Numbered from the stretch's first letter, positions 24,817 to 35,570 are shown. The stretch: DNA of 63,182 nucleotides from Halioxenophilus sp964342265 (GCA_964342265.1 CAYFFE010000004.1:1-63182), one strand, 5' to 3'. The notes: generated from the sequence alone by a model not told the origin. Numbers and translations: made by a program.

Positions 24817-24838
24817 GGAGGTGTATCCTCCGTTTTCT
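24817..24838 (+). terminator. Hairpin in the rpsB-tsf gap
   Basis: GGAGG (24817-24821) and CCTCC (24827-24831) form a short stem with loop TGTAT, followed by GTTTTCTC. A second inverted repeat, CAATTG twice with an 8-base centre, lies just before (about 24780-24799). Probably a partial stop between rpsB and tsf, as in E. coli, so that tsf is read through at lower level. Confidence 0.4.
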
Positions 24839-24871
24839 CAATCAATCGAATTCTTTTAAGAGGATAGGACA

Positions 24872-25744
24872 ATGGCAGCCGTATCTGCAGCCTTGGTAAA
24901 AGACCTCCGTGAGCGTACCGGTTTGGGTATGATGGAGTGTAAAAAAGCCCTTTCAGAAGCCAATGGTGACATCGAACTTGCGATCGAAAACCTGCGTAAA
25001 GCCAGTGGCTTAAAAGCCGCTAAAAAAGCTGACCGCACTGCCGCCGATGGTGTTGTAGCTGCAAAAGCCGCTGAAGACGGCAGTTACGCTGTATTGCTAG
25101 AAGTGAACAGCGAAACCGACTTCGTTGCTCGCGACGAAGGCTTCTTGGGTTTTGTTAACACCGTGTTGGACAAAGCTTTCGCCGATAAGCAAACCGATGT
25201 AGCAGCTTTGATGGCAGGCGAATTGGAAGATTTGCGCGAGAAATTGGTACAGAAAATTGGTGAAAACATTTCTGTGCGTCGTGTGTCTGTGGTTGAAGCC
25301 AACGGCGGTGCGGTAGGTGCTTACGTTCACTCCAACAACCGCATTGCTTCGGTTGTAGAGCTAACCGCTGACAGTGCCGACATTGCTCGTGAAATTGCTA
25401 TGCACGTTGCAGCGGTTAACCCACGCGTTAACAAGCCAGAAGACATGCCTGAAGAAGTCGTTCAGCAGGAAAAAGACATCATCAAGGCGCAGCCAGATAT
25501 GGAAGGCAAGCCTGACAACATCGTTGAAAAAATGATGGTGGGTCGAATCAACAAATTCCTTAAGGAAAACAGCTTGGTTCAGCAGCCGTTTGTAAAAAAC
25601 CCTGATCAAACCGTTGGCGAGTTAGCCAAAGAAGCCGGCGGCGACGTTGCCAGTTTCGTTCGTTTTGAAGTGGGCGAAGGCATCGAGAAAGAAGAAGTCG
25701 ACTTTGCTGCAGAAGTTGCCGCTCAGGTAGAAGCTTCTAAATAA
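24872..25744 (+). CDS. tsf: Elongation factor Ts
   Basis: Guanine-nucleotide exchange factor for EF-Tu. The 290-residue product begins MAAVSAALVKDLRERTGLGMMECKKALSEANGDIELAIENLRK (UBA-like domain), then the core with ETDFVARDEGF (the TDFV contact with EF-Tu) and MHVAAVNPR. Ribosome site AAGAGGATAGG precedes the start. Ends in a strong terminator. Confidence 0.98.
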   Translation: MAAVSAALVKDLRERTGLGMMECKKALSEANGDIELAIENLRKASGLKAAKKADRTAADGVVAAKAAEDGSYAVLLEVNSETDFVARDEGFLGFVNTVLDKAFADKQTDVAALMAGELEDLREKLVQKIGENISVRRVSVVEANGGAVGAYVHSNNRIASVVELTADSADIAREIAMHVAAVNPRVNKPEDMPEEVVQQEKDIIKAQPDMEGKPDNIVEKMMVGRINKFLKENSLVQQPFVKNPDQTVGELAKEAGGDVASFVRFEVGEGIEKEEVDFAAEVAAQVEASK

Positions 25745-25771
25745 GGCCATTTTTGCTGATCGGCGTTATTT

Positions 25772-25803
25772 AAAAAGGGGAAAGCTCGGCTTTCCCCTTT
25801 TTT
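25772..25803 (+). terminator. Intrinsic terminator of rpsB-tsf
   Basis: GGGGAAAGC (25777-25785) and GCTTTCCCC (25789-25797), a 9-bp perfect stem with loop TCG, flanked by an A-run and six Ts. It separates tsf from pyrH. Confidence 0.95.
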
Positions 25804-25988
25804 ATTTTCCCTTCGTTAGTTGTTCCATTCCCTTCGGCTTTTCCACAGTTTTACATTTGGGCTAACCAGTAAGTCACCGCCCACTCTTAGCTTGTCCGCT
25901 TCTAGTCATCATTGGTGAAATGGCTTGTGAAATTGCTTCGTCTTCCTGTTACACTGCGCACAATTTTTATTTGGTGGAGCGATAAAGG

Positions 25989-26729
25989 ATGCCGTCAGCC
26001 CGGGATAAAAAATACAAGCGCATTTTGTTAAAGCTCAGTGGTGAGCAATTAGTCGGGGAGGAAGGCTTCGGAATCGATCCCAAAGTACTCGACAAAATGG
26101 CCCTGGAAATTGGCCAGTTAGTGGGGATTGGCGTACAAGTCGGTTTAGTAATTGGCGGTGGCAACCTGTTCCGAGGTGCTGCATTAAATGCTGCGGGTTT
26201 GGATAGGGTTACGGGCGATCACATGGGGATGTTGGCCACAGTGATGAATGCCCTGGCCATGCGCGATGCGCTGGAGCGGTCTAACATTACGTGCAGTGTG
26301 ATGTCAGCCATTCCCATGAGCGGCATTGTGGAACATTACGATCGCCGCCGCGCCATTCGCTTTTTAGAGTCTGGCGAAGTGGTAATCTTTGCAGCCGGTA
26401 CTGGCAATCCGTTCTTCACAACCGATTCTGCCGCCTGCTTGCGTGGCATTGAGGTCGAGGCGGATTTGGTGCTTAAAGCAACCAAAGTGGACGGCGTTTA
26501 CACTGCCGACCCAATGAAAGATCCCAACGCTGTAAAATACGATCGCTTGAGCTTTGACGAAGCCCTGGCCAACAAGCTGGGCGTGATGGACTTAACGGCA
26601 ATGTGCCTGTGCCAAGAGCATCGATTACCTGTACGCGTATTCCAAATGGCCAAGGCCGGAGCGCTGCTGAATATAATTACCGGAGGCTCAGAAGGTACCC
26701 TCATCGAAGAACCCGAGGCGAGCCAATAA
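25989..26729 (+). CDS. pyrH: Uridylate kinase
   Basis: Phosphorylates UMP to UDP with ATP; the bacterial hexameric amino-acid-kinase-fold enzyme. The 246-residue product shows KRILLKLSGEQL at the N-terminus, VGLVIGGGNLFRGA (about residues 52-65), DHMGMLATVMNALAMRDALE, VVIFAAGTGNPFFTTDSAACLRG, and VDGVYTADPMKDPNA. Followed after 30 bases by frr. A -10-like TACACT lies near 25952 but the -35 is poor. Confidence 0.97.
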   Translation: MPSARDKKYKRILLKLSGEQLVGEEGFGIDPKVLDKMALEIGQLVGIGVQVGLVIGGGNLFRGAALNAAGLDRVTGDHMGMLATVMNALAMRDALERSNITCSVMSAIPMSGIVEHYDRRRAIRFLESGEVVIFAAGTGNPFFTTDSAACLRGIEVEADLVLKATKVDGVYTADPMKDPNAVKYDRLSFDEALANKLGVMDLTAMCLCQEHRLPVRVFQMAKAGALLNIITGGSEGTLIEEPEASQ

Positions 26730-26759
26730 CCTCTGAGGGCAATATTGCTGGAGAACACA

Positions 26760-27317
26760 ATGATAGACGATATAAAAAAAGATCTAGAATCGCGTATGGC
26801 CAAGTCTGTTGAGGCGCTTGGTCACAACTTTAACAAAATTCGTACGGGTCGCGCGCACCCGAGCTTGCTCGATGGCATTACCGTGAGCTATTACGGTGCC
26901 GACACGCCGCTAAGCCAGGCGGCCAACGTCAGTGTTTTGGACGCCCGAACGCTGTCCATCAGCGCCTGGGACAAGTCGTTAGTGCCAGAAATCGAAAAAG
27001 CCATTATGAAATCGGACTTGGGGTTGAATCCTTCCACCACCGGTGAGTTGATCCGCCTTCCCATGCCGCCGTTAACCGAGGAAACGCGTAAAGGCTTTAT
27101 CAAAACCGCGCGTCAGGAAGCTGAGCAGGCGAGAGTATCGATTCGCAACATTCGTCGCGATGCCATTACCGAACTGAAAAACCTGCAAAAAGAGAAAGAA
27201 ATCAGCGAAGACGACGAACGTCGCGCGGCGGATGAAGTGCAAAAAATTACCGATCGATTTATAGCCAATGTTGATAGCGCTCTGGCCGATAAAGAAAAGG
27301 ATTTGATGGAAATATAA
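26760..27317 (+). CDS. frr: Ribosome recycling factor
   Basis: Splits post-termination ribosomes together with EF-G. From ATG 26760 (MIDDIKKDLESRMAKSVEAL) it is 185 residues, the family length; an in-frame ATG at 26745 is less likely because GCTGGAGAACACA gives a well-spaced ribosome site for 26760. Conserved stretches: FNKIRTGRAHPSLLDGI, IRLPMPPLTEETRKGFIK, VSIRNIRRDAI, and the C-terminal helix with DRFIANVDSALADKEKDLMEI. Confidence 0.97.
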   Translation: MIDDIKKDLESRMAKSVEALGHNFNKIRTGRAHPSLLDGITVSYYGADTPLSQAANVSVLDARTLSISAWDKSLVPEIEKAIMKSDLGLNPSTTGELIRLPMPPLTEETRKGFIKTARQEAEQARVSIRNIRRDAITELKNLQKEKEISEDDERRAADEVQKITDRFIANVDSALADKEKDLMEI

Positions 27318-27352
27318 AATCGGGCTGGCAGTACGCGCAATCAGAGGTAAGT

Positions 27353-28090
27353 GTGACGACAGAATCTTTACGCCACGTGGCGATTATCATGGACGGTAAC
27401 AATCGCTGGGCGAAACAGCGAGGGCAAATAAGCGCAAGTGGTCATAAAGCTGGCGTTGAGCGGATTCGCGATGTGCTCAATGCGTGCACCGATCACAACA
27501 TCGATATTATTACGTTATTTGCCTTTAGCAGCGAAAACTGGCGTCGCCCACCGACTGAAGTCGAAGCGTTGATGAGCTTGTTTTTAAGCTATTTAAAACG
27601 CGAGGCCAAAAAATTGCGCGCCGAACAGGTTAAAATCCGTGTAATCGGCGATCGCTCTCGGTTCAGTCCGCGCATCCAAAAAGCCATTGGCGAGGCCGAG
27701 GCCATTGCCAGCGTAGGTCACCGTACATTGGTAATTGCGGCCGATTACGGTGGCAAGTGGGACATTGCCAATGCCGCTAAACAGTTGGCGCAAAAAGTGG
27801 CTGATGGCGAGTTGTTGCCCGAGAAAATCGATGAAGATCAACTCGGGCAGCACATTGCGCTGGCCGATTTGCCGCCCGTGGACTTGTTGATTCGCACCGG
27901 TGGTGAGTTGCGCATTAGCAACTTTCTGTTGTGGCAGTGCGCCTACGCGGAATTCTATTTTACCGATGTCTTTTGGCCCGACTTCGATGAGGCGCAGCTA
28001 ACCCTGGCGGTTGATGCATTTTATCAGCGCCAGCGTCGTTTCGGAGGCCGGACTTCCCACAGTGGTCAATCGGGGATCGCGAGTGCTTAA
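27353..28090 (+). CDS. uppS: Undecaprenyl diphosphate synthase (cis)
   Basis: Extends farnesyl-PP with eight isopentenyl units in cis to make the C55 carrier for peptidoglycan and O-antigen. The 245-residue product has HVAIIMDGNNRWAKQRG with the catalytic Asp, GHKAGVERIRDV, LFAFSSENWRRP, and near the end LIRTGGELRISNFLLWQCAYAEFYFTDVFWPDF. Starts with GTG at 27353. Its stop overlaps the proposed cdsA start by eight bases. Functionally linked to the DUF368 carrier transporter at 1.7 kb. Confidence 0.97.
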   Translation: MTTESLRHVAIIMDGNNRWAKQRGQISASGHKAGVERIRDVLNACTDHNIDIITLFAFSSENWRRPPTEVEALMSLFLSYLKREAKKLRAEQVKIRVIGDRSRFSPRIQKAIGEAEAIASVGHRTLVIAADYGGKWDIANAAKQLAQKVADGELLPEKIDEDQLGQHIALADLPPVDLLIRTGGELRISNFLLWQCAYAEFYFTDVFWPDFDEAQLTLAVDAFYQRQRRFGGRTSHSGQSGIASA

Positions 28091-28934
28091 ACAAAGAGTC
28101 ATGAGTGCCGTGATTATGGCGCTGGTGTTTCTTGCCGTATTGTTTGCCCTGCCGCCCATCGGCTTTTTTGGCTTCGTTACTCTGGGTACGGCAATTGCTG
28201 CCTGGGAGTGGGCGAACTTGGCCGGTGTGTCCTGTCGTATCCGCAAATCCGCTTACGTGGTTGCGCTAGTATCGGTGGTGGCGATTTGTGCGCTGCTGAT
28301 TGGCTTCGATGCCGATTACATTCCTCTCAATAAACCGTTCCTGCAGACTTTACTCATTGTTAGCCTAGCTTGGTGGGGTGTGGCCTTGTTGTGGGTGCAG
28401 GGTTATCCCTCCAGCACAGTATTGTGGGGCTCGACACCAGCCCGTTTGTTGATGGGGGTGTTTGTGTTGGTACCGGCTTGGATTGGTCTGTTTTTTATTC
28501 GCTCTCACGACCAGGGCAGTTGGCTGGTGCTGTTGCTCGTGGCCATTGTCGCCTGCGCGGACATCGGCGCCTATTTTGCCGGCAAGCGCTTTGGTCGCCA
28601 TCGTTTAGCGGCTACGGTCAGCCCGGGTAAGTCCTGGGAGGGGTTTGTAGGTGGGCTCTTTGCCAGTGTGATTTTTGCGTTAATTGTTGGTCAAGTGTGG
28701 GCACCCACCGAGCGTTTATGGTTGCTGGCCTTGGTTGCGCCGACGGCGTTGGTGTCGGTAGTGGGCGATTTGCTGGAGAGTATGGTCAAGCGCCATCGCG
28801 GCGTAAAAGATAGTGGATTAATTCTGCCCGGTCACGGCGGTGTGTTGGATCGTGTCGATGGCATTACCGCCGCTGTGCCCGTATTTGCGTTGACGTTATT
28901 AATCACTGGTATGCCTGTTTCGGGCTCTATTTGA
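28083..28934 (+). CDS. cdsA: Phosphatidate cytidylyltransferase
   Basis: Makes CDP-diacylglycerol from phosphatidate and CTP in the inner membrane, the branch point for phospholipids. From GTG 28083 (VLKQRVMSAVIMALVFLAVLFALPPIGFFGF) the product is 283 residues with about seven to eight membrane helices and the CDS signature SVVGDLLESMVKRHRGVKDSGLILPGHGGVLDRVDGI near the C-terminus. The frame is open back to 28011, but CdsA proteins begin at the LKQR stretch. Overlaps uppS by eight bases. Confidence 0.93.
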   Translation: MLKQRVMSAVIMALVFLAVLFALPPIGFFGFVTLGTAIAAWEWANLAGVSCRIRKSAYVVALVSVVAICALLIGFDADYIPLNKPFLQTLLIVSLAWWGVALLWVQGYPSSTVLWGSTPARLLMGVFVLVPAWIGLFFIRSHDQGSWLVLLLVAIVACADIGAYFAGKRFGRHRLAATVSPGKSWEGFVGGLFASVIFALIVGQVWAPTERLWLLALVAPTALVSVVGDLLESMVKRHRGVKDSGLILPGHGGVLDRVDGITAAVPVFALTLLITGMPVSGSI

Positions 28935-28964
28935 TGGTTTAGTGCCCATTCAGGACATGTTCAC

Positions 28965-30143
<1,179 letters not shown>

Positions 30144-30250
30144 TGGCTAACAAACTGAACAAACCTTTGGTTTATTCTAGATTTTTTAACGTGGGATAAA
30201 CGCCACACGCGTCCGTTCTTAGAGACGTTTAATTCGAGAGTGTAAATACT

Positions 30251-31612
30251 GTGCTGACACTGTTTTGGTTTTTGGTTGCCCTTGGGGTGCTAGTAACTTT
30301 CCACGAATTTGGCCACTACTACGTCGCCCGTTTGGCGGGCGTAAAAGTGCTGCGGTTTTCCGTGGGATTCGGTAAGCCGCTGTATTCCTGGAAGGATAAA
30401 CGCGGTACGGAATTTTCGCTGTCGGCTATTCCGCTGGGCGGTTACGTTAAAATGCTGGACGAGCGCGAAGGGCCCGTCGATGAAGCCGAGCGCCCCCAGG
30501 CATTCACTCAAAAAAACGTTTGGGCGCGCATTGCCATTGTTTCTGCCGGGCCGTTGGCCAATTTTTTATTAGCAATCTTCCTATTTTGGGTAACTTTTCT
30601 GCCTCCCGATACCACAGTCGCACCTGTTGTAGGCTCGGTAATCGAGGATTCTGTTGCCGAAAAAGCGGGTTTGGAGCCCGGCGTGGAAATTATCGCCATA
30701 GATGGCTCGGCCACTCCCTCCTGGACGGCCGTCAACCAAGCACTGCTGAAGCGCCTGGGCGAAAGCGGCAATTTAAGCCTGACCGTTCAATACCCCGAGT
30801 CCGATCTGCAGTACGAATCCAATGTTTATTTAAATGAATGGCTAAAAGGCGACGATTCACCCAACGCCTTGCAAGGCTTGGGTATCGAGGTGTTTCGGCC
30901 CGATGCTGAGCCTGTGGTGGGCACTATTGGCGAAGGTACACCGGCACAAACGGCCGGTTTGGAGCTCGGCGATGAATTCATCGCCATTGATGGCCAAGTA
31001 CTGGAGAGCTGGCAGGCGCTGGTGGATAAAGTTCGGCCCAGTCCCGGTCAGCCGTTGGTGTTTACAGTGCTGCGCGACGGTAAAACGCTGGATTTAACCA
31101 TTACTCCGGCAGCGGTGGACGATAATGGCGAGACCATCGGCCAGATTGGGGTGGCACCGGTTCAACCATGGCCAGAAAGCATGCTGCGCCATTACAACCG
31201 ATCTGTGCCCGAAGCCTTTGTGGCAGCGTTGCAAGAGTCTTGGGATACCTCGATTTTCGTGTTTGTTTCTATTAAAAAGCTGATCGTTGGTGAGATTTCC
31301 ACGAAAAACTTGAGTGGGCCATTTACCATTGCTAAAGTGGCGGGCGATTCTGCCGAGGCCGGCTGGATTGTCTTTCTCAGTGTCCTGGCGATGTTGAGCA
31401 TTAACCTCGGTGTGCTCAATTTACTGCCTATTCCCGTGTTGGATGGCGGTCACTTGTTGTTCTATTTGGTTGAGGCGGTTAAAGGCAGTCCGGTATCGGA
31501 GCGAATTCAATTGATCGGCTATCAGGTTGGTCTTTTTTTAGTGGCCGGGATCATGATTTTGGCCTTTTACAACGACATCGTTCGAATATTTCAGGGCCAA
31601 TTGTTTGGCTAG
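30251..31612 (+). CDS. rseP: Regulator of sigma-E protease RseP (site-2 protease)
   Basis: Inner-membrane zinc protease that cuts anti-sigma factor RseA after DegS, releasing sigma-E; also clears signal peptides. The 453-residue product has the zinc motif HEFGH (residues 18-22) in the first membrane helix, two central periplasmic PDZ domains (VIEDSVAEKAGLEPGVEIIAIDG; TIGEGTPAQTAGLELGDEFIAIDG), and the second active-site motif PVLDGGHLLFYLVEAVKG in the third helix. GTG start at 30251. Upstream of bamA as usual. Confidence 0.96.
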   Translation: MLTLFWFLVALGVLVTFHEFGHYYVARLAGVKVLRFSVGFGKPLYSWKDKRGTEFSLSAIPLGGYVKMLDEREGPVDEAERPQAFTQKNVWARIAIVSAGPLANFLLAIFLFWVTFLPPDTTVAPVVGSVIEDSVAEKAGLEPGVEIIAIDGSATPSWTAVNQALLKRLGESGNLSLTVQYPESDLQYESNVYLNEWLKGDDSPNALQGLGIEVFRPDAEPVVGTIGEGTPAQTAGLELGDEFIAIDGQVLESWQALVDKVRPSPGQPLVFTVLRDGKTLDLTITPAAVDDNGETIGQIGVAPVQPWPESMLRHYNRSVPEAFVAALQESWDTSIFVFVSIKKLIVGEISTKNLSGPFTIAKVAGDSAEAGWIVFLSVLAMLSINLGVLNLLPIPVLDGGHLLFYLVEAVKGSPVSERIQLIGYQVGLFLVAGIMILAFYNDIVRIFQGQLFG

Positions 31613-31893
31613 TATTGGGGTTTCGCGCCAGTTGATAAAACGTTGGCCGATGCTAGGGCCAGTATCGTGCACAGAAACTCTGCTCGGCACACACTGGGGA
31701 ACGAAGCAGAGCCAAGCGCATCAAAGGTGGCTGAAATTGCTCAGCATAATCGAATGATTAGCATTTGCTGTTAAAGTGTTTCACTAATAATAAGGTTAAT
31801 GTGGCTTTGCCAAATCGGTCTTTTTAGTTTTCAGATATCTCACCTCTCATTTTTATTGAGTAGTTAATTTTCTTTGATTGATCTATCCATTCT

Positions 31894-34608
31894 ATGAATC
31901 GTCTTTTTATTTGCTGTGTCTTTCTGTTGACCTTTGCGTGTTCTATGGCGGTTAACGCCGAAGCTTTTCGCGTTGATGATATTCGTGTGCAAGGTTTGCA
32001 GCGCGTCTCTGCAGGGACGGTTTTCGCCTCGCTGCCGATTCAGGTGGGCGATCAGATCGAAGAAGTGGACATTCAACGTCTCACTCGCGCGTTGTTTCGA
32101 ACGGGCTTTTTCGAAGACATTGCCATCGGCCGCGACGGCAACGTACTGGTGATTGCTGTGGCCGAGCGACCGGCTATTAATTCCATCGAATTCGACGGCA
32201 ACAAAGCCATCAAAACCGATGACCTGTTGCGCGGCCTCACCGAAAACGGCTTATCGGAAGGGCAGATTCTAAAGCGGGCTACGCTGGAAGGGCTTACTCA
32301 GGAGTTGGAGCGTCAGTATGTGGCTCAAGGTCGATACAGTGCCAGTGTGGATGCCAATGTTACTGTCCTGCCGCGTAATCAAGTCGACATTAAAATCAAT
32401 GTCGATGAGGGCAAGGTTGCGAAAATTAAGCACGTTAATATCGTCGGCAATGAGAAATTCAGCGACGATGAATTATTGGGCTTGTTTGAGCTGGGCGTGG
32501 GTGGCTGGTTTTCTTGGTTTAGCAGCAAAAACAAATACGCCAAAGAAAAACTATCCGGCGATTTAGAGCGCTTGGAATCGTTTTACCTCGATCGCGGCTA
32601 CCTTAAATTTTCTATCGATTCCACTCAAGTTTCTCTAAGCCCCGACAAAGAAACCGTTTACATCACGCTAAATATCACTGAAGGCGATGTTTACACCGTG
32701 AGCGAAATCGAGCTGGCGGGTGATTTGGTGGTGGACGAATCCATTATTCGCCGGCTAATTTTGGTAAAAGAAGAGCAAAACTTTTCTCAGGTGCTGATGA
32801 CCACCACCTCCGAGTACATTACCAAACGGCTCGGTAACGAGGGTTATACGTTTGCCGATGTTAGCGGCATCCCCGAACGCAACGATGAAGATAAAACCGT
32901 TAAGGTGACTTTCTTTGTCGATCCAGGTAAACGCGCATACGTGCGCCGAATTGAGTTTCGCGGCAATACCCGCACGGCGGATGAAGTGTTACGCCGAGAA
33001 ATGCGCCAAATGGAAGGCGGCTCTGCCTCTACCGCAGCCATTGAGCAATCCAAGGTGCGCTTGGAGCGATTGGGCTTTTTCAGTCAAGTCGACGTAGATA
33101 CTCGCGAAGTCCCCGGCAGCTCCGATTTGGTGGATGTTGAATATACCGTGGAAGAACAGCCCTCGGGCAGCATCGGTGCAAGCGTGGGCTTTGCACAGGG
33201 CACAGGGCTAACGCTCGGGGCAAATGTTCAGCAGGATAATTGGCTGGGAACCGGTAAGGCTGTGGGCTTTTCGTTAAGTCGTAGCCGTTTCCAAACGGTG
33301 TACAGCTTTAACTTTAACGATCCTTACTTTACGCCGGATGGCGTCAGTCGCGGCTTTAGCGTATTTTTCCGCGAGCGAGATTTCGGCGATTTTAATATCT
33401 CCAGTTTTAATACCGACACCTACGGTGCCACGCTGAGTTTTGGCTACCCGACATCGGAAATCTCGCGCATCAGTATGTCGTTTGGGTTTAGCAATATTTC
33501 CATCGATACCGGCGATTTTGCCGTTCAAGAAATTCAATCCAGCCCGCGTTTACTCGACGGAGATCGCAATATCAATGCGTTCGTAACTCAAGACGAAGTT
33601 GATCGCATCAATTTGCTTCTTAATGATGAGGTCGATGATTTAAACGGTGATGGCATTATCGACGACGATGAAATCGATCAGTTTCTGGATGAAGAAGGTA
33701 ACTCTATTGACGGCGTAGAGACAAACGGTCTTCAAGATCCCTACGACTATAATTCGTTTAGAACGGATTTCGATTTGGATAATAGTGTCATTGCCGTGCG
33801 CAACCCTACGGGTTTCGTTGATCGCAATGGCGATGAGTTTAACTTATTTACTGTCAATCTTGGCTGGCGAGAATCTACCCTAAACCGGGGCCGATTAGCT
33901 ACGCGCGGTGCATCGCAGCAAATCTCATTGGAGGCCAGCCTTCCCGGTAGTGATTTGGAATACTTCAAATTAATTTACAACGCGCAATACTTTAAACCGT
34001 TAACAAGAGACTTAACATTACGGCTGCGCGCAGAGATAGGCTACGCCGATAGCTACGGTGATACTACCGAACTGCCATTCTTTGAGCACTTTTTTGCCGG
34101 TGGTTTTGGCTCAGTACGTGGATTTGAGCGCAACACCCTAGGGCCACGGGCTTCCCCGGCTTTTGCCTACAACACGGTCGGTTTGCGTGGTGTCGACACT
34201 GATGACGACGGTGATGTGGATGAGCTCGACGATTTAGCTTATATCTTGGACGAAGATACCGGCCAATTAGAATTTCGTCAGGTAACGCGAGACGACGATC
34301 CGTTTGGTGGCAACGTAAAATTGGAATTCGGAGCGGAAATCTTATTCCCATTACCCTTTATTAAAGATCAACGCTCATTACAATCGGCCTTTTTTATCGA
34401 CGCCGGTAACGTGTTCGACACCGAGTGTGCCTCGACGCAGTTGAATTGCTTTGAAGCCGACCTGAGTAAATTAAGTTCTTCCTACGGTTTAGGGTTGACT
34501 TGGATTACCGGGTTTGGGCCATTGACGTTCAGTATCGCTCGACCGATTGAGCGACAGGAGTTCGACGATACAGAGTTCTTCCAGTTCTCGTTGGGTACCG
34601 CGTTTTAA
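31894..34608 (+). CDS. bamA: Outer membrane protein assembly factor BamA with acidic loop insertions
   Basis: Omp85 core of the BAM complex that folds beta-barrels into the outer membrane. Signal peptide MNRLFICCVFLLTFACSMAVNAEA, five POTRA domains (to about residue 425), and a 16-strand barrel with the conserved VRGF motif (GSVRGFERNTLGPR, about residue 739) and terminal Phe (FFQFSLGTAF). At 904 residues it is about 95 longer than E. coli BamA. The extra length is in two acidic stretches: about 550-650, with a perfect EF-hand-type loop DLNGDGIIDDDE at 582-593, and about 765-795 in loop 6, with DTDDDGDVDELD at 768-779. Both are expected outside the cell and could bind calcium. Confidence 0.95.
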   Translation: MNRLFICCVFLLTFACSMAVNAEAFRVDDIRVQGLQRVSAGTVFASLPIQVGDQIEEVDIQRLTRALFRTGFFEDIAIGRDGNVLVIAVAERPAINSIEFDGNKAIKTDDLLRGLTENGLSEGQILKRATLEGLTQELERQYVAQGRYSASVDANVTVLPRNQVDIKINVDEGKVAKIKHVNIVGNEKFSDDELLGLFELGVGGWFSWFSSKNKYAKEKLSGDLERLESFYLDRGYLKFSIDSTQVSLSPDKETVYITLNITEGDVYTVSEIELAGDLVVDESIIRRLILVKEEQNFSQVLMTTTSEYITKRLGNEGYTFADVSGIPERNDEDKTVKVTFFVDPGKRAYVRRIEFRGNTRTADEVLRREMRQMEGGSASTAAIEQSKVRLERLGFFSQVDVDTREVPGSSDLVDVEYTVEEQPSGSIGASVGFAQGTGLTLGANVQQDNWLGTGKAVGFSLSRSRFQTVYSFNFNDPYFTPDGVSRGFSVFFRERDFGDFNISSFNTDTYGATLSFGYPTSEISRISMSFGFSNISIDTGDFAVQEIQSSPRLLDGDRNINAFVTQDEVDRINLLLNDEVDDLNGDGIIDDDEIDQFLDEEGNSIDGVETNGLQDPYDYNSFRTDFDLDNSVIAVRNPTGFVDRNGDEFNLFTVNLGWRESTLNRGRLATRGASQQISLEASLPGSDLEYFKLIYNAQYFKPLTRDLTLRLRAEIGYADSYGDTTELPFFEHFFAGGFGSVRGFERNTLGPRASPAFAYNTVGLRGVDTDDDGDVDELDDLAYILDEDTGQLEFRQVTRDDDPFGGNVKLEFGAEILFPLPFIKDQRSLQSAFFIDAGNVFDTECASTQLNCFEADLSKLSSSYGLGLTWITGFGPLTFSIARPIERQEFDDTEFFQFSLGTAF

Positions 34609-35057
34609 TAGATGCAAACTCAAAGGTCTGGCGAGTCAATTTAAGTGCAGTTAACCGGTGATGTTAAATTCTGGCTTTTGGGCGTGGTTAGCTGTCATCT
34701 CGTTAAGGGATAATAGCGCCCGACTTTTTGCAGGTTAATAAATTAAGCCGGTAAATAACTTGCAAAAAACTCTGATTAACTCGTCTGTGAGTTAATGTGC
34801 GAGTCTGCGACTCTCATCTTTTAGTTGGCAGAGCTTGTTGCCCTGCTGAGAGTCGCTATAGGGCAATTTTCAATTGCCTTATAAAATCAATAACTTATGT
34901 TTGTTGATTTTACAGGTACATTACTTGTGCCAGAGGAACCTCTGAGTCAGTTAGAGGTTCCTATAAATACAAATCGGTGGTTGTCGGCGAACCGTTATCG
35001 GTAAATAACAACGCCCGATCAGTCACTCTGAAGAGCAGCCCAAAAGGAGCTAATTGA
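34609..35057 (+). ncRNA. Structured bamA-skp intergenic region with five consecutive hairpins
   Basis: No gene in 449 bases, but five strong inverted repeats follow each other: 34775-34796 (ATTAACTC, 8 bp), 34807-34856 (GCGACTCTCA, 10 bp, with an inner GGCA/TGCC stem), 34857-34883 (TATAGGGCAATT, 12 bp with one G-U, loop TTC), 34882-34912 (TAAAATCAA, 9 bp) and 34934-34962 (AGGAACCTCT, 10 bp). The arms differ in sequence between hairpins, so this is not a simple tandem repeat. It may be a structured leader of skp-lpxD or a small RNA. Not matched to any named RNA family by eye. Confidence 0.5.
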
Positions 35058-35570
35058 ATGTTTAAAGTAACCAGTTTTCTTGCCGTACTGGCATTGTGTG
35101 TGGGATCTATGACGGCTGCGGCAGCAGACAAGGTTGTCGTTTTCAACTTTGAAAAAGCCATTCTCAGCACAGAAGCCGCCAAAAGAGCCAACTCCGAACT
35201 AACCTCTAATCCAGAGTTCGCTTCTCTACAAGCCAAATTCGAAGGTTTGGTTGCCGATCTAGACAAGCTTCGCGAGGAGCAAAAAAGTAAAGGCATCACC
35301 TGGGATGCGGTTCAACAAGCCGAGCATCGTAAAAAAGTAGAATACTTGCGTGCTGATATCGAATTGGCACAAAAGAAACTGCAGGCGGAGCAGCAAGCCG
35401 TCATTCGCGGATTGGTTTCGCAATACGAAGACAAAACCCGTGAAGCGCTGAAACAAATCATCGATGCCGAGGGAATTACCGTTGTCCTTAACGCATCCGA
35501 GGTTTATTATGCGACCCCTGAATCTGACATTACCGCTCGTGTTGTCGAGGCCCTAAACAAAGCAGAGTAA
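35058..35570 (+). CDS. skp: Periplasmic chaperone Skp/OmpH
   Basis: Trimeric chaperone that holds unfolded outer-membrane proteins on their way to BamA. The 170-residue product has a signal peptide ending AAAA-DK (MFKVTSFLAVLALCVGSMTAAAA), a short beta segment (KVVVFNFEKAI), long charged coiled-coil arms (about residues 45-135) and a closing strand (ITVVLNASEVYYATPESDIT). RBS AAAGGAG. Follows bamA and precedes lpxD as usual. Confidence 0.93.
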   Translation: MFKVTSFLAVLALCVGSMTAAAADKVVVFNFEKAILSTEAAKRANSELTSNPEFASLQAKFEGLVADLDKLREEQKSKGITWDAVQQAEHRKKVEYLRADIELAQKKLQAEQQAVIRGLVSQYEDKTREALKQIIDAEGITVVLNASEVYYATPESDITARVVEALNKAE

